This document shows, in pieces, positions 1-12,100 of a stretch of 64,000 bases of DNA. Location: assembly GCA_022494885.1 (NCBI GenBank), contig JAGVSM010000951.1, positions 78,901 to 142,900 of the forward strand. The letters run 5' to 3'. The notes beneath the pieces were generated by a model, which had not been told where the DNA came from, did not search any database, and saw only the letters and a list, made by a program, of their open reading frames with translations. This DNA comes from Micrasema longulum. Taxonomy: Eukaryota > Arthropoda > Insecta > Trichoptera > Brachycentridae. Made by a program: the position numbers and the translations under genes. The first letter of the stretch is position 1, and the number at the start of each line of letters is the position of its first letter.

Positions 1-755
1 AATCGCGCAATAATAAAAAAAAATAAAAAAACGTAAATTAGATAAAACTAATATTTTTTAAGGTATTTCTGTTAAAAAATATACTTAAAAGTTTTATGTA
101 ACTAAAATATAATTACTTTTAGACCGGCAGATTACGCCATTTATAATTTAGACTAAACTTAGGTATCTGGGATCTCAATAAAGACTAAGTATTGAACGAA
201 AATTTGTCATAATAATTTGAGGATAATAAATTTAACATAAATTTATTATCTTTTCTATAGGAAAAAAAATACAAGCATTTTAAATCACATACATTTTTGT
301 GACATTTTCCTTTATTTCTACTTAAAACTATGCCTTCGGTAATACTTATAATATAAAAAAAATATTGAAATACTTTAGTTGAAACCATTTTTTATACGAT
401 TGTATTATCTTTTCTTGAAAAAGAAAGATAATTCTGGTTGTAATATTCAATTTAAAACAATATCTTATTGACTTTTTCGTGACCCTCAGACCAGCCCTAA
501 TCGCTTTCGAAAGGGTAGTCTAAATTTGAAATGGCGTAATCTGCCAGTCTAAAAGTAATTGTATTTTAGTTACATAAAATTTTTAAGTATATTTTTTAAC
601 AGAAATACCTTTAAAAATATTGTTTTTATCTAACTTATGTTTATTTATTTTTTTATTATTGTACGATTAGAAAAAAAAATAGTTTCAAAATGGCAAAATT
701 GTATGATTTCCTAATTTTGCATTCGTTTTACCAGACTACAGTCTTAAGGAAACGG
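1..755. mobile_element. Inverted-repeat element, left end outside window
   Basis: Bases 1-153 are the near-perfect reverse complement of 518-668 (arms of about 150 bp, sharing gcagattacgccattt). A third copy of one arm, with the sequence outside it (atgatttcct...accagactacag), lies at 55530-55775, so the unit runs on to about 755. MITE or foldback type; no coding capacity seen. Confidence 0.75.
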
Positions 756-1267
756 ATTTCAGACCGTATCTCATCAGCGCGGGATTTTTGGCATTTCAAA
801 CAAGCACCACGAAGCATACACAACACTCAGCTAACTCATAATGGCATCGACCCCTTCTCAATAGGTCAGGATGAGTACCAGGTATGCGTTACTACCAAAA
901 CAGTAGTAAAGTAATAAATATACCAAAAAATTCATAAGCAAACTGTATATTATCTAAAAAGTAACCTGATTTTTTAATACACTGAAGTACTCGTGGTGCG
1001 AATTATATTACTATTACGCATTGTTAAATTAATTTTAGTTTCATTTTAGGACCGTGTTATTTCGAAGCGGTGTAAAACAAGCTTCCAGTACATTATCGTC
1101 CTTTTACCCAAGATATGACTTTAATTTAATAATTTTTGCTTCAAATCTATTTTGAATTTTTTCTATTTCATATTTTCCACTTACTCACATTAAAAAAAAT
1201 ACGGAATGTAACTTTGAATTTTTGTTTTATGTATATTTATAAATACATCTACACCATAGATTTCATA
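756..1267. other. Intron, nothing recognised
   Basis: AT-rich sequence. A 74-codon plus frame starts in the adjacent repeat and has no coding signature. I see no gene or classified repeat. Confidence 0.5.
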
Positions 1268-1632
1268 ATGTACAATATTTTTTGAGCCTTTCCAAATGTT
1301 CGTAGACAAGACTGGATTTCACCTCCTAGAGAGTAATTAAGATTAACAGGCGTTGTCTAGTGTGTGAAATAAATCGATCAGATGAATCTCTTCACAGCAG
1401 TAAAGGTTTCAGCTCTTTTACTTCACAAAAGTCGACAGATGGAAGAGAAATGTGGATGTTCAAACGTAAGCGGAATAGTAAATGTTACACAGTGTATAAA
1501 ATGGTCACTCAAACCCCCCACAAGCATGACAGGTCACAAGCCCTGTAAATACCTAGACTTCCATATTCCCTTCTTAAAAATTATTTCTCTCTCTGTTGCA
1601 ACAAATTTAGATATTGTTGGTATATAATAATA
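1268..1632 (+). mobile_element. Repeat family A (TIR element), diverged copy
   Basis: Shares long stretches with the copy at 14957-15368: the left end (gtagacaagactggatttca), the centre (aaaggtttcagctctttta) and the right part (cctagacttccatattccc). The right terminal repeat is degraded. Confidence 0.65.
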
Positions 1633-1639
1633 TTTTCAT

Positions 1640-2014
1640 TATAAAAAAAAATATTGATAAACACATACATTAAAAAAAAATTAACTAAATATCTACACTA
1701 TACTATGAAGAGAGGAGGGGGTAAAGACGGAAGGAAAGAGGGAGGAGAAAGGAAAAACTCAAATATTCAGGAAGTGACATTTCATACGTGATTAAAATGT
1801 CAATAAAGAAAGAGTAAGAGTCTCCGACATTAGTGGGTAGATTATTCCATAATAGTGAAAGAGTGAATCTGTGAATTTTATTCTATATTGATGGAGTCAG
1901 TTTATGAATATCTGCTGCAGGAAATATTGGCAAAATCAAAACGCTTCCATACTGACACAATACATTACTAATCCTTTGTCTATGTAAAGCAAAAGAAACT
2001 TAAAATCAAAAGTT
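1640..2014. other. Intron with LINE 3' UTR-like trace
   Basis: actatgaagagaggaggggg resembles, inverted, cctctcttcatagtgtagtg at 19130; otherwise unclassified. Confidence 0.35.
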
Positions 2015-2470
2015 GTAATGTGCGGTCGAAATGGGTACCCACGATTTTTTTTTGCACATGTATCGCTATCTCGGCCCCACAACGTTACTCTTCCAACATC
2101 GCAGCTGACCGGCTACCCCTGCGCGCTTCATCCCCCGCGGAGGCCTGAAGGAAATCATCCCCACCAGAATAGTCACCAAAGTTCGCCTATAAAAGGTCGT
2201 GCACTCGCTATGGAAGGCAGAGTTATTTATCTCAGCTATCATACATTTTGGAACAGTCATGGTACAAGATATTTGCTTTCAAACCGGGAGTTCATCTCCT
2301 CAGCTATCAGACCGCTTTCATGTATTTTGGAACAGTCCTGGTACTGGGAGATGGCTCTCAGCACTCCAAAAGAGTTAGTCCCATGGAGGTTTGACTAAGC
2401 TACAGGCAGCTGCTTTCGTGCATTTTGGAACAGCGCATGTACTCAGTCAGCTTCCTAAGATTATCCTTGA
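2015..2470. repeat. Internally repeated, GC-richer block
   Basis: The motif cattttggaacag or tattttggaacag recurs near 2246, 2319 and 2421, each time preceded by a version of cagctatca/cagctgctt and followed by a GTAC-containing segment. This suggests three diverged units of about 75-100 bp. No coding match recognised. Confidence 0.45.
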
Positions 2471-2974
2471 CGGAAATTCAAGTAATGAGTTGCATAATAC
2501 TCACTAAGCAATTATTACGAATGTGCGCTCTTTTCTGAGCCCTTCCGTATTCAACTTGCTAGGTAGTTAACTCAACCATTCCTATGAAAACAGTGCCCGA
2601 GCATAATCTTGACACCATATGTTTCTCCTTTGTCGAAGTCCGGTGGACGGTCGTAAATCTCATCCATCAAGTTTAAACAGAATCCCGGTGATTCTCAACC
2701 TCTGAACCCCGCGAATGTCAAACTGTGTTAATAATTAATTTTGTGATTTTATTAGATCATCGCTGTTTTACCGAATTACTGAAATCGAACCTATGTACAA
2801 TTTTCTTTAATATAAAATAAACATTTAATGACATTTGTGTTTGCTCTATAAAGTGTACTAAATAGCAAAACTGTTAGTTTCTGACTAGGTAAAAACTTCA
2901 ATCTCGATTTGGCGACAAACAAGAATTCTGACTTGGCCACCATCATCGTGTATGATCATAGAATGTAGACTTAC
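2471..2974. other. Intron after exon 43, nothing recognised
   Basis: No exon with propeller 6 features is visible on the minus strand, and no repeat was recognised. Confidence 0.45.
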
Positions 2975-3105
2975 GCTCGCACTTCTTCCCATCAGCAGCC
3001 AGATTGCCGTGCGGACAGGCGCAGTTGGCTTTCTTCCCGTCGAACAAACACAGCTCTGCGCAACCGCCGTTGGTGGGACCTGCGCACGGATTAGTACCGC
3101 GCTGC
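2975..3105 (-). CDS. LRP1: LRP1 exon 43: EGF domain after propeller 5 (last exon seen)
   Basis: Residues ~2132-2176. [19 protein letters not shown] and [15 protein letters not shown], a six-cysteine EGF corresponding to the one near residue 2155-2195 of human LRP1. Acceptor tttcag, donor gtaagt; phase 2 to 1. The following exon, expected to start propeller 6, was not found in bases 1-2974. Confidence 0.97.
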
Positions 3106-6100
3106 CTGAAACAATCAAAGACTAGAATTAATGTTTGGATAATTCATATGGCCCCATTTTTGTGAAAATCACCTCAAGGGCGCTGTACAATAAATAGCAG
3201 CTACAGAGCGCATGGACAGTTGGGATTCTAGTTCCTTGTCTCCAATTATGCTATATTCGTTTTTTTCTTTTTCTTATCCCATTTTTTTTTGCACCACAAC
3301 AGGCCAGGAGGCCCAATTACAGTGGTGAATTACATTACAAAACAACCAGGCTTGAGAAAAAATATATTTTTAATTTTTGTGTTCTCACCGGGAATCGAAC
3401 CCGGAACCTTCCGTGCGTGAGTCAAGCGTCTTGACCACTACACCACGGAGGCCGCCCATGATATATATGAGCCCATTACAATTATGATATATATGAGCTA
3501 GATAACAGAACGTCTTGCAGCTACAGAGCGCATGGAAAATAAGAAATCTAGGCCCTATTTACATTTTTATTTTTAATTTTTTTATTTGACAATGAAGTTT
3601 AGAGTTTAAGTGATATTTTAAAAACGAAATAAAAAGCAAATTTATAAATTTAGAAGTTAGATAACAACAAGTCTTGCAGCTACTGAGCGCATGGACGGTT
3701 GAAATTCTAGACCCCATTTACTAAATTTAGATATTTGTTGGTTGATAACATTTACATAATATGATAAAAAATAATATGATAGCTAACATCACAAAAAGTC
3801 TTGCAGCTTCAAATGGAATTTCAACAACATAAGAATGATTTTAAAAAGTTTATAATGAAAAAAACACAATAATAATACATTGAGCAAAGAACTAGTAAGT
3901 GTGGCAATTAAGTGAACATGTAACAGCACAGAAAGTAAAATATAAAAAAACTAAACAAAGATAGCATTCCTTAACTTATTATTAAGATTAACAAGACAAT
4001 AGACGATACTCAAACTCGTCCCTGTTTTATTTTGGTATGCAGTAAACAGGATCTATTGTCTTTTTCCTAGTAAATAACTGTAAAAACACTTGGTTCACAT
4101 TTGGCTGTTCCCTGAGAGATGATAGTAGAAACGCATCTGTGTGCGTAGTGTAGAGTGTAGGTACCAAGGAATCTATCCGCTTCTTGTTAATTTTATTTGT
4201 TATTATTAGACGCATGTTTCCCGCTCAAAATTTCTGATTACTAGATCAGTATCTGTCCCATATCACTGTGTCTTCGCATACAGACTTCGATTCCTCTACA
4301 TCACAGATTCCCAAAATTGACTGGGCTCCGACCCGTCAAAATTTTTTTTCCAATCTTGGGACACAACTTTTAGCTGTCTTAGTTGTTGATTGAAACTATT
4401 TTTCAGAGACAATGATAAATCAATGAGTTCTTCATTTGCTTTTGTTGACATACTAGTTAGTAAGTATTCTTGAAATGGGTTACTTGACGGTGCTGCCATC
4501 TGTAGTGCATTGGCAATTCAAATTATTATTATTTTAAAACAATATTAGACTGTCCCTGAAGCGTAAGACTGATCACCTTTACTTCCTGTAACAGATCATA
4601 TGGAGATACAATGAATTTACTTTACAAATAGAGTGCCCTATGCATCACCATGTGTCGATAAGGGTTCGATAATGATGATGATGATGAAATGATTTTGATG
4701 AATCTCACGGGAACTGAAAATTAGTTTAAATTATTCCTTTACACAAAGCTTGACATTCTTTTCGTCTGTGAGTGAACATTCATCGAATATTTGCAACAAA
4801 CCTTTGTTTGGAGAAAATTTGTATGTCCTTTAAAGAGTCCCCGACATTTTTTGCGAGACTGTGGATTTTGGTCGTATTGGATATTGACGCCTTGTTGATT
4901 GAACCTCTGTCATGAACGCTGGAAAGTAAAAAAAACATTTTATGTTATAAATTATTAAAAACCCGGTCTTACGTTTTTTTTCCAGCAATTAACGTCGGAG
5001 AAATTCGCGACCAGCACTGAAAACTGACAGCTCGAGTGTCTAAAGTTAATTTCTATCATTATACCAACTTTTTTTATTTAAATTTGTAATTTAAAAGACA
5101 GTTTAACGTGTGTGGCGGACATTTTTTGCCGCCATTTTCGAGTTTTTGACAGCTCAAGAGTCTGAATTTAGTCTCTAGTCATTATACCAACTTTTTGGAC
5201 GGAAAAAATTGCAATCTTCACTGAAAACTGACAGCACAAGAGAATGAAGTTAGTCTCCATCATTATACGACCTTGTTGGTAAGTTAAATCGATAATCGAA
5301 GTTATAGCCGCCATTTTTGTGTTTTTTTATTGTAAACTAGCGGACCCGACAGACGTTGTCCTGCCCAAACGTTGGCAAAAAACTTTTCATTGATAAGTAG
5401 GTACCTAGATGCTTGTTTGTGATTAAATTCCAAAACTAAAATTTGTTAATATTCAAATATTGAATTGAAGTAGGTACCTTGGTACTTGTTTATGGTTGAA
5501 TTCCAAAACATAAAATAAATATTTTTTCAAATATGGCATTCTTTTTGCAAACGTTAAACTCCGGTCTTCTCACCAACAGAGGGGTGTACTTATGTAGGGA
5601 TACGATTTTTAAAAATGTATTGAATTTAATATTATTTTATAAGGAGTTCAACGACATCACACGTACAGAGGAATTACATATATAAAGATTTAAAAACAAT
5701 TTATTGTGTTACCTACAGAGATAAAAAGTGTCAAGTTTATTTGTTTTCTACTAGTATCCCTAAACATGTCTCTAATTTTTCCTGCTTAAGTTGGTAGTCA
5801 GAATTACAAATAAAAGTTTGACAGGTGGGTTGTTTGTTTTGGAGTGAATTCCCGACGTCCATGTAAATGCTATTTGGGGCACATTTAAATGCGTATATTT
5901 TGTAGAGATAATTAAAAAATGGCGACAGACAGACGTAATTGTCAGTTATAGCTAAACAAAAAAGTGTTTTTGTAGATTATATTTTTCGTCAGTTCTGTGC
6001 CAGACGAATATTTGTATATACCTGAGACGTTATTCATTCAGAATGCTTCCTTATCACTCGGAAATACGTCTAACGTTTGGGATGTTTCGGTTATTACTAA

Positions 6101-9100
6101 AGTGAATAACGCGTCAGATATCTCCATTCGACATGTCTGCTATTTATGAAGCATTTTCGGGGGGATTCCGAAACATCCCGAACCAATAATGCGTTGGTAT
6201 ACGAATATTTATGTTGAATGCCACAGAATTCATGTTTATTTGAATACTAAGCCCAAAAAACAAAAGAAAATTAAACCTAGGAAGTCAAGTACTCGACCAT
6301 TCGTTTTTGCAACTCTAACCACATCACAAGACACAAACATTTTATCTCCAAACTTCCGTATTACAGAACCCAATCCCACCTGTACAATGGAATGGACCGA
6401 GCTCCATTCATCGTACATACTACTAAAGTCTCCGGATATTAAGGACTATTTATTTTCAAAATTGACTCACGTATCAAGCCAGAAGATTTCTCCATTGTGT
6501 ACAGTGAGGGAAAATGGATTCTCGAGGCCCTCATTCAGGACGTCCATCAGTGCAGAGCCGCTGTAGTCCACGGACATGATGGCGATACGAACATTATCTG
6601 TCCAGTACAGCTTGTGCTTCTAAAAAACATAAACATAAAAACGTTTTATGTGAGAAAGTTACTTTCACAACAGACAGGAGACCCAATTGCGGACGGCGAA
6701 TGGGCTAATTGGTCAGATTAATACGTGGAATGTATCTTTGTTTGTCCTGTATGAGTCCTACACCATTCATCCGATTGCGATGAAACTGCAAAGGTTTCTG
6801 AATAAAAAAATAAAAATAATAACATTTTGAAAATCCATGCTTCTCAAATGTGGCCTGCTGACCTTCTGATTTATTTGTATACGCACGAGACCATAAAAAC
6901 AGAAATATTGTGTATCCAAAAGCACATTCAATAAACAGAATTAAAACACAAACGCTTTCTTTCTTTGAGTGAGATTGCAACGCATGCCAGGTACTGGCTA
7001 GTACTCGTGTTATTCTAAACAATAGGGAAATATCACATACTACGATTACCGATAAAAATATATTAAATGGATTTAGAAAATATAACTGTATTTTCAAAAT
7101 CAATATGGATATTGTAGAGAAATGTTTTCATACATTTATGTAAAAAAGAAATTCAATAAAATATTTTAGTAGAAAAATGTGTTTGGCCTTGCTTGTTGTG
7201 ACGTCAAGATTTGTGAAATTGTTCTACACAAATTTCAGTGGCAGGAGCAAACAAACATGAATTGTGACGTATTAGGGGCGTGGCCAAGGGAACCATAGTT
7301 TTTGCGGGAATTCAAAATTACAAATTTAAAAGTATTTTTTATGCTAATAAATAGCAAAAAATTAAGGTTTTTTTACTGGACAGTATTTCATAGACTTTTA
7401 TTACTTTGAAAATGTGATATTTCCCTATGGGTACTAAAAGAAATATTTATTTATTTAAATGTACAATACAGCACTACTGCCAATTACAATTTACATAAAT
7501 TATATAATTCATCATCATCAGTGGCGCTACAGCCCGTTGTGGGCCCTGGCCTCCTCCAGAATTAGTCTCCATTCGTCCCTGCCCCCCGCGGCTCTTCTCC
7601 AGTTCGTCAGGCCAATCGCTCTTATGTCACTTTCCACATTATCCAGCCATCTTAATTTCGGCCTGCCTCTGCTTCGTCTGCCTCCTGGAGTGGTATAAAT
7701 AATATTTTTTTGGGTGCGGTTATTATTCATTCTGTGCACATGGCCGACCATTGCAATCTTCTTATTTTGATGGATTGCGCAGTGTTGGGTTCGCCATACA
7801 GTGCCTCTAATTCACGATTAAACCGTCTTCTCCACACTCCGTTTTGGTTGACAGCACCAAATATCTTCCTTAATATTTTTCTTTCGAATACTAATACCAT
7901 ATTTTCATCTCTTTTGGTCATAACCCAGCATTCGGCACCATATGTAATGACCGGTCTGAGGACAGTTTTGTAAATAATGGTCTTAGTTTTTCTAGTGAGC
8001 AATTTGGATCCCAGATGTTTAAACAAGCCATAATAACATCAGTTTGCTGCCGATAGCCGTGCTCTAATCTCGGTACTATAATTGTTATCATTAGTCATTT
8101 CAGTACCTAAATATTTAAAGGAATTGACATTGTCTATGTGGTGTGACCCAATGTCAATTGCCTGTTGTACATAGGTTATTTGTGACTTTCTTGCAAACAT
8201 ATATTTAGTCTTAGATGTATTTACTTTAAGACCCATGTAATTTGCAGCCATTTCAAGCTTTAAGAAATCATATTTTAATCCCGGGACAGTTCTGGAGATT
8301 AAGTCTAGGTCATCTGCATAGGCTAATATCTGGGTGGTCTTTCTAAAAGTAGTTCCTGTTGTTTCTACTCCCGCGTCTCTTATGGATTTTTCAAGAGCAA
8401 TATTAAACAACAGGCATGCCAGTGCATCACCTTGCCTTAGACCGTTGTACGTCTATGTATAAATTATATAATTAGGCAACTACAAAAACATGATTAAAAA
8501 AAACACAGTAGATTATTAAGGTCTATGAAAACAATAGTAAACCAAGACGAATAAGTCACTAATACACATTATGATACATAGTTAGAGAGTAAGAGTCTAA
8601 AACTGGTAATCCCAGCATGGAAAAGATCCACCTCTCTAGGTAGGCTGTCCAACAGACCAATCATAAATATGACCTTGGGCAGTAGTATAATATGGTTAAT
8701 GTGTATTCCAAATTTCATAAAAAAATATCTGGTATTTTAAGATAGAGCGATTTTTGTAAAAGTAGTTTTTTATTCACTTTCAATAAACAAAAAAGTACTG
8801 TAAATAATCAAAGCATCTCATCGCAGTTATCTTACACAACATTTTTCATACAATTTTCAGTCACTCCTTATCCTTCTCTACCCGACTCATCCAAAGACAT
8901 TACTCTTCATACATTAAAAATAATTATAGCAAAGAAGTTACTGAAAATATAAGACTTACTTCATAATCCAAAGTGATGTCCGTGATGACAGAGTTGGTAC
9001 TGTTATATAGTAGGGTAGTATTAGATCCGTCGAGACCAGCTTTCATTATCCAACCGACTCCCGCGAAGAATAGAATCCCTTGAACGGGATCCACTGCCAG

Positions 9101-12100
9101 GGCTGTAATAAATACAACAATAAAAAACACTATGCGGAAAGCTGCCCAGTAGACTCAGCAGTATTGAGATTTTTTATGAAAACAGTTGTATTATTACTAA
9201 ATTACTCACCAGTCGGAGTGTCTATATTATTGGCCAAGACAACATATCGCGAACTGCCGTTAAGGCGGGACACTTCGATAACATTCCTCTTGGGGTCCGT
9301 CCAGTACATGTTGCCAGCTATCCAATCCACCGTCAGACCTAGAACAATATGCATATTGCTTAATTTAATTATAAATTAATGGTGAAACGAGCTTAACAAT
9401 AAAGTACTTAAATGGCTGTCCGAAAATACGATAATTAAGTTACAGAGATACCAAATTTTAGCTTTCGTGTTTTTTTTATTTTTATTTTATTTTATTTTGG
9501 AAAGCCAACAGATTACAATGTTTATTAATTACAGTGTAGGTTAAATTATATATTAAGATCCAATTACAGGCCTTCTCGTAAGCTAAAAGATAAATATTAC
9601 CAATAAGAAGTTAAGAATAGATATTAAATTTAGATATGTATGTACATTTTACAGTGCGGATAACATAATAATAAGTACACATACATATGCAGCGAGTATA
9701 ACATTTGCGATAATTATTGAGCCTTATAAGAAGAACAACTTAATTGAAGAAAATAATAATTATAAAAATAAAATAAAAAAACTCAAAAACTAAAATAAAA
9801 TAAAGTGTTTATAATAATTAACCCGTGTTCAAATCAATACAAAATTACAGCCCTCCAAAACTGTCGTCACCCTGACCCTACTCCCCTACTCGTGACTCAT
9901 AATAATACAAGATGAATAATTTAATATATGATAACAGTATGGTCAAAGTATAATTTGTTAAGTATTTTAAGCTATTATGCATAGAAATAGATAAAATATT
10001 ACCTGCTAACCAATCGATAGGAACATATTTGACAGATTCAGTTTGTTCTACGACTAGGAGCTGTCGCCCAGTTCCATCTCTCCTTATCCTGCTGATGGTC
10101 CCGTGGTCTGAGTCAGACCAGTAGATGAAGTCCTCGGCTGAAAACATATTACATAAAACATTTAACAATACCTGCACGCATATAATTGTGTAAAATTACT
10201 AAAATAAATATAATATGAAGACCACTTACAGAACACGGTTGTTCAGTCTAAACGGTTCCACTATCGGGGCTTAAAAATAAACTAACACTAAATAATTTAA
10301 ATCTTAACAAATAACTAGTACCTAGATGCCTGAATTAGATCTGCTATATGTGTTCAGTGTTTCACGTCCAGACAAAAGGTTCTCAGAAAAGGAATAAAAA
10401 ATATTTTTAAATATTTTTAATTTTAATTGTCCAAGAAACCGTAGGTCATATCCACAAGAGACAACGAGAAACTTCAGCCCTGCGGGAAATTGGATACAAT
10501 AAATGTTTTTTGGGCGCGGTAAAAATTTAAGCGTTAAATTGTACAGCAAAGTTTCCTGAAAATGCACGAAAAAAATAACAATTTTTTTTTTGATAAAAAT
10601 TAAATATTACGTATTGTATCTCTTTTGACTTATTTTTAAATGTACCTACACTTAAGATAATATTTAGTTTTATATAAATTATCCTTACACTGTACGATAT
10701 TTACCAGTCTAAAGATGCCCATTAGCGGGTGAAAGCGCTAATTGGTCGAACAAATAAGTGGAAGTGTACTAAGTATTTTTAATTAGTAACTTATATGTAA
10801 ATATAAGTTATAACATCATTAAAATGGAATTCCATCGAGAATTGCCAATAAATAATAGAAACCGTTATATTATGTTTAAAATGCACTGTCAGTACTAATT
10901 TATATCTAGTACAGAAATGAATTATCATAAGACTTGTTTACCTGCGTGGAAGTCGATGCTAGTGGCCATGGAAACATGAGAAATGGGTCCCAGCACCGCC
11001 GTGCTGTTATTCCCATCCATCCCCAGTCCTCGGATCTCCCAGTTGATGGAGTAGAACATGAACTCTTCAATGCCTGAGGAAAATGTCACTAACTTATACC
11101 AAATCCCGCACGAAGGAACTGTGCCATTACTGCATTAAAATACAGTAAAACCTCATTTTTACATTCCTCAATTTTATGTTTTCTCCCTTTTTACGCTGAA
11201 ATGTTTAGGTCCCATTTTTTTCCATACATTCTCATTCAAATTCTCCCCCCAATTAACATTTTTTACGTTTTTCTTAACCTTGGTTTTATGTTGAAAATTT
11301 TGTAAAACTCATTCAATCTGTCAAAAGACAACGAGCCGCGCGCCGCCGTGTGAATGGAGAATAAAATCAAAGTAAATAAAAAATGTGTAAATTATTGTCT
11401 CAAACTAAATTCAAAGTAGGTGCAGTGTAATTGACCATTTTGTTTAAGTGTCTAAATTTGATATTTTTCTAAATTGTGACATGCAGTTGACGCATGTTTA
11501 GGAAGAATAAAGTCTACATCAATAAATTAGGATGCAGAAAGTTTAAAAATGTGGCAATAGAAATATTATTCAAAGTTATAAACATAATGTGAAAAGAATA
11601 TAGTTTAAACAGTTATCATAAAAGTGAGAAACAATTTTGCCGCGATGTAGATGACAGTTGAAATTCTGTGTTGCCATACTAAAAAAAGTGATACCATTTA
11701 AATAAAATTTATGCAAATTCAAATTTTTATTTTTTTAAGGTTAAGTACCTACATAAAATTATTTATGCATGTTTTTAAAAAATTCAATTAAAAAAAACGC
11801 ATTACATTATAGTATTGATTGAAAAAATACAAATATTTTAAATTAAATCATAAGTAAATATTCATAATCCCCAATGATGACAGTTTTTACAATTTAGTAA
11901 GTCTTGTACAATAATTAAATTAGTATGTAATGTAATTTTTTCCATACATTTTTCATTTCCTCACTTTAGCGTTTTCATCAGTTTTACGCTTTTTGTTGTT
12001 GCTCACTTGAAACACATAAAAAAAGGGGTTTTACTGTACCTCACACTTAGCGGAAAATTTAGAAAATCCAGAAACAATTACACTATGTGTTATGTAACTC

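Noticed and set aside
3100..3107. Alternative acceptor (gcag) four bases into exon 43
   Set aside because: It would begin in phase 0, whereas exon 42 ends in phase 2. The first AG gives the expected R-Q-R-G-T-N junction.
3284..3455. Apparent tRNA gene on the minus strand
   Set aside because: The A- and B-box regions are tRNA-like, but the same head plus body recurs at 17.5 and 33.0 kb with a tail, so it is a SINE. The same reasoning applies at 59.3 and 61.45 kb.
6705..7103. 132-codon minus-strand frame
   Set aside because: Hydrophobic, AT-driven composition, without motifs; it overlaps the left edge of a MITE-like element and has no splice context fitting LRP1.
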